This document shows, one piece after another, positions 33,930 through 42,644 of a DNA stretch of 64,000 nucleotides. Origin of the DNA: an uncultured Alistipes sp. (GTDB lineage Bacteria; Bacteroidota; Bacteroidia; Bacteroidales; UBA932); contig CABMPD010000011.1 in NCBI GenBank assembly GCA_902388455.1, forward strand, positions 1 through 64,000, read 5' to 3'. The position numbers and the translations under genes are program-made. The notes under the pieces were generated by a model. The model saw only the letters and a program-made list of their open reading frames with translations, made no database searches and was not told the DNA's origin. Position 1 is the stretch's first letter. Each line of letters opens with the position of its first letter.

Positions 33930-34927
33930 ATCGCACTGCGGTTAAGGGTGTTCCAGAGCAGGTCCTTGAGCTGCGGTATGTTCTCTCCGCTCACTGATGA
34001 GAAAAATATGGCGGGGATGCCCTCGGGCAGTTCCTTCTGCAGTCCGGCGCGGAGCTCGTCGTCCAGGATGTCGGCCTTGGAGATGCCGAGGACGCGGTCC
34101 TTGTCCAGCAGTTCCGGGTTGAACTGCTGCAGCTCGCCCAGAAGGGTGCGGTACTCGGCCCGTATATCCTTGGTGTCGGCGGGTATGACGAAAAGCAGCA
34201 TGGAATTACGCTCGATATGCTTGAGGAATCTGAGTCCCAAGCCCTTGCCCTCATGTGCTCCCTCGATGATGCCAGGGATGTCGGCCATCACGAAGGAGTG
34301 GTCGTCGCGGCAGGAGACGATGCCCAGGTTGGGCTCGAGGGTGGTGAAGGGATAGTCAGCAATCTTGGGCTTGGCTGCGGATACGGCTGAGAGCAGGGTC
34401 GACTTGCCGGCATTGGGGAAACCCACCAGACCTACATCGGCCAGCAGCTTGAGCTCGAGGATGAACCAGCCTTCGCGGCCCGGCTCTCCTTCCTGTGCGA
34501 AACGGGGGGTCTGCATGGTGGCTGTCTTGAAGAAGTTGTTGCCCTTGCCTCCGCGGCCGCCGCGCACTAAGATTTCCTGCTGCCCCGGCTCGAGTATCTC
34601 GCAGAGCACCTCGCCCGTCTCGGCGTCCTTGGCGACAGTTCCGAGAGGGACGTCGAGGATGATGTCCTTGCCGTTGGCCCCGTGCCTGAGGCCTCCGCTG
34701 CCAGCACCTCCGTGCTCGGCCTTGATGTGCTTGCGGTATTTGAGATGAATGAGGGTCCAATACTGCGGGTCGCCCTTGAGGATGATATGGCCTCCGCGGC
34801 CGCCGTCACCTCCGTCGGGCCCGCCCTTTGGGATGTACTTTTCGCGCCGCAGGTGGGTGGAGCCGTTGCCGCCGTTCCCCGAGGCGCAGAAGATCTTTAC
34901 GTAGTCTATGAAATTCGAACCTGGCAT
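33926..34927 (-). CDS. obgE: Obg GTPase
   Basis: A 333-aa ribosome-associated GTPase for 50S maturation and stress control. The glycine-rich Obg domain ([19 protein letters not shown] with [16 protein letters not shown]) covers about 1-158. The G domain has G1 [12 protein letters not shown]3 DIPGIIEG and G4 SKAD. The short C-terminus lacks the variable extension of some homologues. It heads the obg-PAP2-lplA unit. Upstream on its strand a TTACTTTG (one mismatch to TAnnTTTG) lies at 34949-34956. Confidence 0.97.
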   Translation of the reverse strand: MPGSNFIDYVKIFCASGNGGNGSTHLRREKYIPKGGPDGGDGGRGGHIILKGDPQYWTLIHLKYRKHIKAEHGGAGSGGLRHGANGKDIILDVPLGTVAKDAETGEVLCEILEPGQQEILVRGGRGGKGNNFFKTATMQTPRFAQEGEPGREGWFILELKLLADVGLVGFPNAGKSTLLSAVSAAKPKIADYPFTTLEPNLGIVSCRDDHSFVMADIPGIIEGAHEGKGLGLRFLKHIERNSMLLFVIPADTKDIRAEYRTLLGELQQFNPELLDKDRVLGISKADILDDELRAGLQKELPEGIPAIFFSSVSGENIPQLKDLLWNTLNRSAI

Positions 34928-35029
34928 AATCTTACTTAGTTACGGCCGCAAAGTAAGCATATTTTTCCGATTTACGCCACTTTCCATATCATGAATCAAG
35001 TTTGCGCTGGGATTAATCCGCGAAGTTGC

Positions 35030-35037
35030 TATATTTG
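35030..35037 (+). promoter_or_regulatory. -7 box TATATTTG plus strong SD of the sugar-exporter gene
   Basis: TATATTTG matches TAnnTTTG. A TTTG at 35011-35014 is a possible -33 element with a short gap. Downstream, AAGGAGG at 35051-35057 sits 5 nt before the ATG and fixes the start. A longer open frame reading through the promoter is rejected. Confidence 0.6.
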
Positions 35038-35062
35038 CGCGTTTTTTTCAAAGGAGGCATCT

Positions 35063-36241
35063 ATGCAGAATATCACAATAAGCAGAAGGAACGCAGTGAG
35101 GGAGTGGCTGCCGCTGCTGGCTCTGACCTTTTCCACCTTCATTTTCAACACATCGGAATTCATTCCCATAGGGTTGCTTAGCGATATAGCGGCCGACTTC
35201 GCCATAACTGAGTCCCGGGCCGGACTTATGATCACCATCTACGCCTGGGTGGTGGCCCTTACGTCCCTCCCCCTAATGATACTGGTCTCCGGAGTGGAGA
35301 GCAAGAGGCTGATGTGCGGCATCGTAACCTTATTCGCAGCCAGCCATATCCTATCGGCCATATCCACAGGTTACTGGATGCTGATGGCATCCCGTATCGG
35401 GGTCGCCTGCGCCCACGCCATATTCTGGTCGATCGTAACTCCACTTGCCGTCAAAATAGCCCCTGAAGGCCGCAAATCCGCTGCCCTGAGCATGATTGTA
35501 GCCGGCTCGTCCATTGCCATGATTGTCGGTCTTCCCATGGGCAGAGCCATCGGCATAGCTACGGGATGGAGAACCACCTTCCTGATCATTGGCCTCATCT
35601 CATTCGCCGTACTTATTTTCCTGAGCCTGGTGCTGCCCAGGACTGAAGGCGGCAAGGCATTCTCAGTCAAGCAGCTTCCCTCACTGCTCAGAATACCGGC
35701 CCTGCCTCCGCTTTATCTGGTTACGGTCCTTCTCGTCACAGCCCACTTTACGGCTTACAGCTACATAGAGCCGTTCATGGCTCAGACCGCCGGCCTCAAG
35801 GAAGGTACGATTACCATGCTGCTGACCCTTTTCGGCATCATGGGCCTCATCGGAAGCATCATATTTTCAAGGTACTATGACCACCACCGCAGCCTCTTCA
35901 TGCGCATGGCCGTCATCGGCATCTGCGCCGGTCTTTTCCTCCTGCGCCCTGCCGCATGGTCCGTCCAGAGTGTAATAGCCCTGTTCATCGTATGGGGCAT
36001 CTCCTACACCTTCTTCGGCATGGTATTCCAGTCGGAGGTCATCCGCAATGTCCCAGAAGGCACATCCATCGCCATGTCCATCTATTCCGGCATATTCAAC
36101 GTAGGTATCGGAAGCGGTGCCCTTATCGGAGGCTTTGTCTGCTCCGGTACCGGTGTCGGCGCAATAGGCTACATCGGCGGCATAATCTGTACCGCGGCAT
36201 GCCTGGCCTGCATGATGTATCTCCAGCCCAGGTTGAAATAA
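35063..36241 (+). CDS. sotB: MFS sugar efflux transporter, SotB-like
   Basis: A 392-aa, 12-TM major facilitator of the inner membrane, expected to export sugars or sugar analogues by proton antiport. It shows close resemblance to enterobacterial SotB in several blocks: FIFNTSEFIPIGLLSDIA, LMITIYAWVVALTSLPLM, SRIGVACAHAIFWSI, TAHFTAYSYIEPFMAQTAG and YSGIFNVGIGSGALIGG. Full length is present. Such close match over a proteobacterial type, together with an AAGGAGG ribosome-binding site rare in this window, suggests acquisition by transfer. It is a single-gene unit between divergent obg and convergent rnhA. The actual substrate is unproven. Confidence 0.88.
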   Translation: MQNITISRRNAVREWLPLLALTFSTFIFNTSEFIPIGLLSDIAADFAITESRAGLMITIYAWVVALTSLPLMILVSGVESKRLMCGIVTLFAASHILSAISTGYWMLMASRIGVACAHAIFWSIVTPLAVKIAPEGRKSAALSMIVAGSSIAMIVGLPMGRAIGIATGWRTTFLIIGLISFAVLIFLSLVLPRTEGGKAFSVKQLPSLLRIPALPPLYLVTVLLVTAHFTAYSYIEPFMAQTAGLKEGTITMLLTLFGIMGLIGSIIFSRYYDHHRSLFMRMAVIGICAGLFLLRPAAWSVQSVIALFIVWGISYTFFGMVFQSEVIRNVPEGTSIAMSIYSGIFNVGIGSGALIGGFVCSGTGVGAIGYIGGIICTAACLACMMYLQPRLK

Positions 36242-36252
36242 ATCAGAACCGG

Positions 36253-36711
36253 TCAGCCCCTGCTCTCCTTTATAACTGCAGTGGCTGCCGCGACGGCCAG
36301 CTGATCGCAGCGGTTGTTCATCGGGTTGTCGGCATGGCCCTTGACCCATACGAAACGGACCCGGTGCCGGCGGTAGACGGCCAGGAAACGGATCCAGAGA
36401 TCGGCATTGAGCCGCTTTTCAAAGTTCTTGCGCTCCCAGCCGAAGACCCAGCCCTTATTGACCGAGTCGACTACATACTTGGAGTCGCTGTAGAGGATGA
36501 TTTCCGCATCGGGACGCTTGACCGCCTCAAGCCCGACGATGACGGCTGTGAGTTCCATACGGTTGTTGGTAGTCTCGGGGAAGCCGGCAGAAAGTTCCTT
36601 GTAATGCTCCCCGCAGCGCAGGATGACACCGTAACCGCCCGGCCCGGGATTGCCCCGGGACGAGCCGTCAGTGAAAATCTCTATAGGCAACAGTTTCCGT
36701 TCAGCACACAT
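36253..36711 (-). CDS. rnhA: ribonuclease HI
   Basis: A 152-aa enzyme that degrades RNA in RNA-DNA hybrids. The catalytic carboxylates are visible: Asp in IEIFTDGSSRGNPGPGG, Glu in NRMELTAVIVGLEAV, Asp in ILYSDSKYVVDS, and the last Asp in NNRCDQLAVAAA. The handle region WERKNFEKRLNADLW is present, so it is the HI type with basic protrusion. Length is canonical. It follows pdxA with an 11-nt gap and is probably cotranscribed. Confidence 0.97.
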   Translation of the reverse strand: MCAERKLLPIEIFTDGSSRGNPGPGGYGVILRCGEHYKELSAGFPETTNNRMELTAVIVGLEAVKRPDAEIILYSDSKYVVDSVNKGWVFGWERKNFEKRLNADLWIRFLAVYRRHRVRFVWVKGHADNPMNNRCDQLAVAAATAVIKESRG

Positions 36712-36722
36712 TTCCCACTACA

Positions 36723-37805
36723 CTAGACCGGTCCCTTCACCCCGCCCCTGGAACCGCCCTCCGAGGGAGAAGGGGTCTTCAGGACATTCTCACGCATCTC
36801 TTCGTAGTTCCAGCGGTTGCGCACTATGTCGATGGCCTCGTAGATGGCCGACTTCATTGGCATGGGATTGGCCGCGTTCTTACCGGCCAGCTCGTACGCA
36901 GTACCATGGTCCGGAGCTGTGCGCACTACCGGCAGACCTGCGGTGAAGTTAACTCCGGTATCGAAAGCCAGGGCCTTGAAGGGGATGAGTCCCTGATCGT
37001 GGTACATGGCCAGGACAGCATCGAAGTTGTACTGCTGGTGGGTACTGAAAAATCCGTCCGGGGAGTAGGGCCCGAATGCCAGGATGTTCTCGCGGCCCGC
37101 TGCCTCGATGGCAGGACTGATGACGTCTATCTCTGCGCGTCCGAGCAGACCGCCGTCTCCGGAATGAGGATTGAGTCCGAGCACAGCTATCTTGGGCCGC
37201 ACGATACCGAAATCCTTTCTCAGGGACTGGTCCATGACGCGGATCTTACCGAGAATCTTCTCCACAGACAAGGCTCCGGGCACCGAGGACAGAGGCAGGT
37301 GGTTGGTCACTACTCCCACTCTCATCTTGCCGGACACCATGAACATCATGCCGTCACTTCCTCCGCTCTGCTCGGTCAGATACTCGGTATGACCGATGAA
37401 TCCGGGCAGGTGCAGGGCCACGTCCTTCTTGTTCAGAGGTGCCGTGACCAGAGCGTCCAGGTCTCCGGCCACTAAGTCCTTGACCGCCGTCTGCAGGGAG
37501 ACCAGCGAGGCCTCGGCTCCCTCGGGCGAGGGCTGTCCGGGATCAATGCGGAAATTGTCCGGCACGCAGTTGATGATATTGACCCGCTTGGGATGAAAGT
37601 CCTTGGCGGTATTGATGATGTTGGTATTGAGATTCTCCACTTCGGAGAGCTGCTTCTTGTAGAAGCCGAATGCCCTCGAGGAGCCATAGACGATCGGGAT
37701 GCAGAGATCCAGGAGGCGTGCATCTGTCAGAGACTTGATAATCACCTCATAGCCTATTCCATTCGTATCACCCTGGGTGATTCCTACAATAATTTTCCTA
37801 TTCAT
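36723..37805 (-). CDS. pdxA: 4-hydroxythreonine-4-phosphate dehydrogenase
   Basis: A 360-aa vitamin B6 biosynthesis enzyme (DXP-dependent pathway) that oxidises 4-phosphohydroxy-L-threonine with NAD. The start is MNRKIIVGITQGDTNGIG. Conserved parts are LPGFIGHTEYL, KIAVLGLNPHSGDGGLLGRAE and AMYHDQGLIPFKALAF with the metal-binding histidines. GVNFTAGLPVVRTAPDHGTAYE is also present. An in-frame extension of 24 residues upstream crosses the promoter region and is rejected. The terminal about 25 residues (SPSEGGSRGGVK) are a low-complexity tail. It is divergent from recG. Confidence 0.95.
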   Translation of the reverse strand: MNRKIIVGITQGDTNGIGYEVIIKSLTDARLLDLCIPIVYGSSRAFGFYKKQLSEVENLNTNIINTAKDFHPKRVNIINCVPDNFRIDPGQPSPEGAEASLVSLQTAVKDLVAGDLDALVTAPLNKKDVALHLPGFIGHTEYLTEQSGGSDGMMFMVSGKMRVGVVTNHLPLSSVPGALSVEKILGKIRVMDQSLRKDFGIVRPKIAVLGLNPHSGDGGLLGRAEIDVISPAIEAAGRENILAFGPYSPDGFFSTHQQYNFDAVLAMYHDQGLIPFKALAFDTGVNFTAGLPVVRTAPDHGTAYELAGKNAANPMPMKSAIYEAIDIVRNRWNYEEMRENVLKTPSPSEGGSRGGVKGPV

Positions 37806-37843
37806 GGCTATAAATTTTGTGGCCCGCCTTAGTGACGGGCGTG

Positions 37844-37851
37844 CAAATTTA
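37844..37851 (-). promoter_or_regulatory. -7 box TAAATTTG of pdxA
   Basis: The minus strand reads TAAATTTG, 38 nt before the pdxA ATG. It is only 13 nt from the opposing recG box, so the two polymerases would compete for the same short stretch. Confidence 0.55.
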
Positions 37852-37864
37852 ATCACTTTTTCGC

Positions 37865-37872
37865 TACCTTTG
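37865..37872 (+). promoter_or_regulatory. -7 box TACCTTTG directly before the recG start
   Basis: TACCTTTG matches TAnnTTTG and ends 5 nt before the recG ATG. The message should start at or next to the initiation codon. Confidence 0.6.
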
Positions 37873-37877
37873 TCCAC

Positions 37878-39992
37878 ATGTCCAATATTCTTGACAGAGA
37901 CATAAAATACCTTCCCGGCATCGGAGAGAAACGGGCAGCCCTCCTGGACAAGGAGCTCGGCATCCGCACTTTCCGGGACATGCTATACACCTTCCCCTAC
38001 CGCTATATCGACCGCAGCCGGGTCTACTCCATCTCGGAGATAGACTCGTCGATGGCCTATATCCAGCTCAGGGGCAGGATAATACGGACATCCACGGCCG
38101 GCACGGGCAAGGGCGCCCGCCTGATCGCCACCCTCCGGGACGACAGCGGTACCATCGACCTGGTATTCTTCAAGGGAGTAAAATGGATCCAGGACAAGCT
38201 CTCCCCCAACCGCGAGTACATCGTCTTCGGCAAGCCCTCCCTCTTCAACGGCGGCTGGAACATGGTCCATCCGGAGCTCGACCCTGTCGGCGAGAGCGGA
38301 GCCTCCTCCTGGCCCTCCACCCTCATCGGCATATACTCCAGCACCGACAAGCTCCGCAACAACGGCATCTCCATCAAGGTCTTCGCCCGCTTCCAGCAGA
38401 CCCTCCAGCAGAAGATTGCAGGGGCTGTCCAGGAGACCCTTCCCCAGGAGGTCCTCTCCTCCCAGAAACTGCCCTCCCTGGCATTTGCCCTCGCCAACAT
38501 CCATTTTCCCAAGGATATGCGGAGCCTTGAGGCCGCCCGCTACCGCCTCAAGTTCGAGGAGCTCTTCTTCCTCCAGCTCTCCCTCCTCCGGCAGAAAAAT
38601 GTGAGGATGAGCGGAGCCTCCGGAATCCTCTTCCACAAGGTGGGGGAGGCATTCAATTACTGCTACAGCCGGCTGCCCTACGAGCTTACAGGGGCGCAGA
38701 AACGGGTAATCAAGGAGATACGGCGGGACACCGTCTCCGGAAAGCAGATGAACCGCCTCCTGCAGGGGGATGTAGGCAGCGGCAAGACAATGGTGGCGCT
38801 GCTCACGGCCCTCATCGCGGTGGACAACGGCTATCAGGCCTGTGTCATGGCTCCCACGGAGGTGCTCGCGGTACAGCACATGCGCAATTTCGAGCGGAAC
38901 CTCGCCGACTCGCCCGTCCGTGTCGCCCTGCTCACGGGCAGCACTAAGGCCAAGGAGCGCAGGGAGATAGACGCGGGGCTCCGGGACGGCAGCATCAATA
39001 TCCTGATCGGCACCCACGCGGTCATCGAGGACAATGTGGTCTTCTCCCGCCTCGGTTTCGTGGTCATCGACGAGCAGCACCGCTTCGGGGTGGACCAGCG
39101 GGCCCGGCTGAGGCTCAAGGCCTCCGAGCCGCCCCACATCCTCGTGATGACGGCCACGCCCATTCCCAGGACCCTGGCCATGACCCTCTACGGGGACCTG
39201 GACGTATCGGTCATCGACGAGCTGCCTCCGGGCCGCAAACCGGTGCAGACCATACACGTAACGGAGGGACAGCGTTTCAAGATGTACGACTTCATCAAAA
39301 GCGAGATACGCAAGGGGCGGCAGGCCTTCATCGTCTACCCTCTGATCAAGGAGTCCGAGAAACTCGACTACCAGAACCTCGAGCAGGGCTACAACACGGT
39401 GGTCGACTATTTCAAGGCCCCGGAGTTCGTCACCGCAGTGGTGCACGGCCAGCAGAAGAACGAGGACAAGGCCTTCGACATGAAGCTCTTCGCCGACGGC
39501 AAGGCGGACATCCTCGTGGCCACCTCGGTCATCGAAGTCGGGGTGGACGTGCCCAATGCCTCGGTGATGGTGATCGAGAGCGCCGAACGCTTCGGCCTCT
39601 CCCAGCTGCACCAGCTGCGCGGCCGGGTGGGACGCGGAGCCGAGAAGTCCTACTGCCTCCTGATGACCGGCTACAAGCTCAGCGAGGACTCCCGCAAGCG
39701 CATAGAGCTGATGTGCTCCACGGGCGACGGATTCGAGCTGGCCGAGGCCGACCTGCGCATGCGCGGCCCGGGAGACATGGAGGGCACGCGGCAGAGCGGC
39801 CTGGCATTTGACCTGCGCATAGCCGACTTAGGCAAGGACTCCCCCATCCTCAACCAGGCCCGGGCAGCAGCCTCCGGCATCCTCGCCGACGACCCCCTGC
39901 TCGAGAAACCCTCCTCCGCCCTGCTGCGCTCCGGACTGGACCGGCTGCGGCAGACCACCGGAGACATCATAGACTATTCTACAATAAGTTGA
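37878..39992 (+). CDS. recG: ATP-dependent DNA helicase RecG
   Basis: A 704-aa branch-migrating helicase that regresses forks and processes Holliday junctions and R-loops. The N-terminal HhH/wedge (IKYLPGIGEKRAALLDKELG) and OB fold (IQLRGRIIR) cover about 1-200. Motif I LLQGDVGSGKTMVALL is at about 294-309 and motif II VVIDEQHRFGVDQR at about 394. The signature VMTATPIPRTLAMTLYGDLD follows. The C-terminus has QLRGRVGRG, then MRGPGDMEGTRQSGL, the RecG TRG-type motif. Full length. It heads a recG-mgsA-NUDIX unit. Confidence 0.97.
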   Translation: MSNILDRDIKYLPGIGEKRAALLDKELGIRTFRDMLYTFPYRYIDRSRVYSISEIDSSMAYIQLRGRIIRTSTAGTGKGARLIATLRDDSGTIDLVFFKGVKWIQDKLSPNREYIVFGKPSLFNGGWNMVHPELDPVGESGASSWPSTLIGIYSSTDKLRNNGISIKVFARFQQTLQQKIAGAVQETLPQEVLSSQKLPSLAFALANIHFPKDMRSLEAARYRLKFEELFFLQLSLLRQKNVRMSGASGILFHKVGEAFNYCYSRLPYELTGAQKRVIKEIRRDTVSGKQMNRLLQGDVGSGKTMVALLTALIAVDNGYQACVMAPTEVLAVQHMRNFERNLADSPVRVALLTGSTKAKERREIDAGLRDGSINILIGTHAVIEDNVVFSRLGFVVIDEQHRFGVDQRARLRLKASEPPHILVMTATPIPRTLAMTLYGDLDVSVIDELPPGRKPVQTIHVTEGQRFKMYDFIKSEIRKGRQAFIVYPLIKESEKLDYQNLEQGYNTVVDYFKAPEFVTAVVHGQQKNEDKAFDMKLFADGKADILVATSVIEVGVDVPNASVMVIESAERFGLSQLHQLRGRVGRGAEKSYCLLMTGYKLSEDSRKRIELMCSTGDGFELAEADLRMRGPGDMEGTRQSGLAFDLRIADLGKDSPILNQARAAASGILADDPLLEKPSSALLRSGLDRLRQTTGDIIDYSTIS

Positions 39993-40015
39993 ATCTATAA
40001 CAGTACAACTACAGT

Positions 40016-40513
40016 ATGAAAATCAGAACCATCGCCCTCGTGGCACATGACAACCGCAAGCGTGACCTCATCGAATGGGTCCGCTTCAACCGCGGCACAC
40101 TTGAAAACTACCGCCTTATCTGTACAGGCACCACCGGCCGTCTCGTCCAGGAGGCCCTCGAAGCCTCTGAGTCCGATAACGTCCCTGTCTCCGAGCCCAA
40201 AAACCTCAATATCACCCGCCTCAAATCCGGTCCTCTGGGAGGCGACCAACAGTTGGGAGCCCTCATCGCCGAGGGAGAAATAGACATGATAGTTTTCTTC
40301 TGGGACCCCATGCAGCAGCAGCCGCACGATGTGGACGTCAAAGCCTTGCTCCGTATCTCCAACCTCTACAACATCCCTACTGCCTGCAACCGCAGCACCG
40401 CCGATTTCCTCATATCCTCACCATTGTTCAACGAAGACTACGACCGGATAGTGACTGACTACTCGGACTACCTCAACCGGGAGCTTAAGGAGGCTTCTGC
40501 CCAGAACTGGTAA
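40016..40513 (+). CDS. mgsA: methylglyoxal synthase
   Basis: A 165-aa enzyme turning dihydroxyacetone phosphate into methylglyoxal and phosphate, a bypass of lower glycolysis. Seen: IALVAHDNRKRDLIEWV at the N-terminus, TGTTGRLV, then KSGPLGGDQQLGALIAEGEID with the phosphate-binding SGPLGGDQQ. The catalytic-region aspartates lie in MIVFFWDPMQQQPHDVDVKALLR. It carries a slightly longer tail than the 137-152 aa of well-known homologues. It lies between recG and a NUDIX gene with 23- and 12-nt gaps. Confidence 0.96.
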   Translation: MKIRTIALVAHDNRKRDLIEWVRFNRGTLENYRLICTGTTGRLVQEALEASESDNVPVSEPKNLNITRLKSGPLGGDQQLGALIAEGEIDMIVFFWDPMQQQPHDVDVKALLRISNLYNIPTACNRSTADFLISSPLFNEDYDRIVTDYSDYLNRELKEASAQNW

Positions 40514-40525
40514 TCTACATAGACT

Positions 40526-41143
40526 ATGGATTCAGAGAAAAGCACAAACAGCTACGTCGAGTCCTGCCGGCTGGAAACGGCTGGAAAGGACGTAGGCAAA
40601 TGGACTGTCCTGGAAAGCGAGTATCTTATCCGCCGTCCATGGCTCACCGCCCGCCGGGACAAGGTTCAGCTGCCCAGCGGAGTCATCAATCCCGAATACT
40701 ATGTCCTGGAATACCCCGATTGGGTAAACATCATCGCTATAACAGAAGATGGCCGGATGATCTTCGAACGGCAGTACCGCCACGGCCGGGGCGAGGTCGG
40801 CTACGAGATACCGGCCGGAGTCTGCGAGCCGGGAGAGACCCCGGAGGAGGCCGCCCGCCGCGAACTGCTCGAGGAGACCGGTTTCGGCGGAGGCACCTGG
40901 CGCCTCAACATGGTCGCCGCCCCCAATCCCAGCACCAGCACCAACCTCTGTCACAGTTTCATCGCCACCGGAGTCCACCGCCTCTCTGACCAGCACCTGG
41001 AAGCCACAGAGGACATCGAGGTGCACCTGCTCTACGAGGACGAGGTACTCCGCCTCATGCGTGAGGGGCGGATCATCCAGGCCCCGATGCTCTGCTCCCT
41101 CTGGAAATATTTTGCCGAAAAGACATCGACTACGACAGTCTGA
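40526..41143 (+). CDS. NUDIX hydrolase (ADP-ribose pyrophosphatase-like)
   Basis: A 205-aa protein. The Nudix box GVCEPGETPEEAARRELLEETGF (GX5EX7REUXEEXGU) is complete at about 93-115. The preceding strand ERQYRHGRGEVGYEIPAG is typical of ADP-sugar pyrophosphatases (RQYRxxxxxxxxEIPAG). ADP-ribose or another nucleoside diphosphate-X is the likely substrate. It is the last gene of the recG unit, ending just before a large palindrome. Confidence 0.93.
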   Translation: MDSEKSTNSYVESCRLETAGKDVGKWTVLESEYLIRRPWLTARRDKVQLPSGVINPEYYVLEYPDWVNIIAITEDGRMIFERQYRHGRGEVGYEIPAGVCEPGETPEEAARRELLEETGFGGGTWRLNMVAAPNPSTSTNLCHSFIATGVHRLSDQHLEATEDIEVHLLYEDEVLRLMREGRIIQAPMLCSLWKYFAEKTSTTTV

Positions 41144-41190
41144 GCTTCAACCAGCTGCGTAAAATACGCCTACGACCGCACATCCAGCCA

Positions 41191-41264
41191 AACGAATTAA
41201 CCTCGGTGTGCGCTGTGATTTTCATACTATTCAAAATCACAGCGCACACCGAGGTCAATTCGTT
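41191..41264. repeat. near-perfect palindrome, 32-nt arms
   Basis: The left arm (AACGAATTAACCTCGGTGTG, then CGCTGTGATTTT) and the right arm are reverse complements over 32 positions with one exception. They flank a 10-nt loop (CATACTATTC). The exception is A opposite C on the plus transcript but U opposite G on the minus transcript, so the minus RNA would form a fully paired 32-bp helix. It lies in the 179-nt space between two convergent operons. Candidates are a bidirectional terminator, a MITE-like element or a processing site. It lacks a T-run typical of intrinsic terminators. Confidence 0.85.
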
Positions 41265-41322
41265 GCAATCACACCGATATCAAGCACCGCTATCTGACGT
41301 GCCAAAACAGGACAGAAAAGTG

Positions 41323-42639
41323 TCATAAGCCGAAAATCCTGGCATACGCGGCGGCTTTCTTCTCCAGGGACAGCGGGTAGGCGCGGGAGGAGGAGGGCAT
41401 GCGGTAAAATGTCACGGTGCGGGACGATACTCCGGACGCGGAAGATGCAGTGGAGTCTGAAGATGTGGAAGTAGTTGAGGGTACAGAAGCGGCTGAAAGT
41501 GCGGAAAACGTGGAAGGTGCGGAAATGGTAAATGGAACGGAGCCGCCGACGGAGGGCACCGGCACGTCCAGGATGGAGGCTATCTGCTCCGCGGACTTAC
41601 CGCCGGTGGAGACTACGGCGCGGCATGAGGGCATCCGGGCCAGGAGAGCCGGGATGTCGGTGGGTTCTATGATTTTCAGAAAGTTGTCGGAAGCATTGCC
41701 GCGCAGGCGCTTGACCATGTAGGCGGCATCGTACAGGGCAATGCCCTCGCGGCGGCAGAACTCCACCACCCTCTCATAGTCGAAGCGTTTCTGCCCCGGC
41801 ATCACAAAATGTCCGGCATCTCCGTAGAAAAGCAGTCCCATGATCCGCCACATATCGTTCTGGAAATTCGGGTAGAAGAACTCCATCGACCAGCGGGCGT
41901 GCGGAGGTGGAAAAGACCCCAGCAGCAGAACCCGGGCGCCGTCAGGGACAAAAGGCTCCAGCGGATGCACCTGGAAAAGAGCGAACTCCCGCCGCATCAG
42001 CTCCGGGTCGCGCAGTTTTTCCCGCAGTTCAGCCAGCCGCAGCGCATTCGGAGAGTCTGAGAACTGCAGACGCATATACCCTCCGTCCCCGTATTTTTCC
42101 AACAAATGCCCGTAACTCTTCTGAAAGATTTCCTCGTCAGTCAGCTCCGGATAATTGGCCCGGGCATAGAGTATTGCTCTGGAAAACACTGTATCGAAGT
42201 CGATGAGCTTGTCCGCCTCGGCGACGATCCGGCCGTAGATGGAACGCGGCCAGGACTTGTTGGACGAGCGGTGGTCCTCCACGGCCTCGCGCATGAGCCG
42301 GATCTGCTCCTGGGTGAACCATTGACGCAGGACCGTATCGGCCTCCAGCATCCGTCCGGATACCAGATGGTGGAACTCGCGGCCCTCACAGACACCGATA
42401 TCGTGATAGGCCGCTATGGCAAATATCATGTCCGGATTCAGCGGTGTCCCGTCAGGACCGTGCTCTTCTTTCTCCACAAGTCTCCCGTAAAGTTCCATGC
42501 TCTGGCTGATGACCGAGAGTATATGACTGCGCGAATGGGCCTTGTCATAAGCATCATACCGCGGCAGCACGCTCTCACGCACATATGCCTGCAGCGGGGC
42601 GCTGACCTGAGGATAATGCCTGAGTTCAACTGCTGCCAT
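41323..42639 (-). CDS. HD-domain phosphohydrolase fused to uracil-DNA glycosylase-like domain
   Basis: A 438-aa protein. Residues about 1-215 form an HD domain: KAHSRSHILSVISQS, then IAAYHDIGVCEG with the HD pair, then DFDTVFSRA. Residues about 225-438 match the small UDG-superfamily protein of Bacteroidota: LLLGSFPPPHARWSMEFFYP, NDMWRIMGLLFYGD, and the last block YRMPSSSRAYPLSLEKKAAAYARIFGL. Between VPVPSVGG and VTFYRMPSS there is a run of about 40 residues made only of Ser, Thr, Ala, Pro, Val and few others, absent from the usual family. The chosen ATG begins 5 nt after the preceding stop; a longer reading would overlap the upstream gene. It probably combines nucleotide hydrolysis with base excision. 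Confidence 0.82.
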   Translation of the reverse strand: MAAVELRHYPQVSAPLQAYVRESVLPRYDAYDKAHSRSHILSVISQSMELYGRLVEKEEHGPDGTPLNPDMIFAIAAYHDIGVCEGREFHHLVSGRMLEADTVLRQWFTQEQIRLMREAVEDHRSSNKSWPRSIYGRIVAEADKLIDFDTVFSRAILYARANYPELTDEEIFQKSYGHLLEKYGDGGYMRLQFSDSPNALRLAELREKLRDPELMRREFALFQVHPLEPFVPDGARVLLLGSFPPPHARWSMEFFYPNFQNDMWRIMGLLFYGDAGHFVMPGQKRFDYERVVEFCRREGIALYDAAYMVKRLRGNASDNFLKIIEPTDIPALLARMPSCRAVVSTGGKSAEQIASILDVPVPSVGGSVPFTISAPSTFSALSAASVPSTTSTSSDSTASSASGVSSRTVTFYRMPSSSRAYPLSLEKKAAAYARIFGL

Positions 42640-42644
42640 GCCTT

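Noticed and set aside
37983..39611. 542-codon antisense open frame in recG
   Set aside because: It is an antisense shadow; all helicase motifs are on the plus strand.
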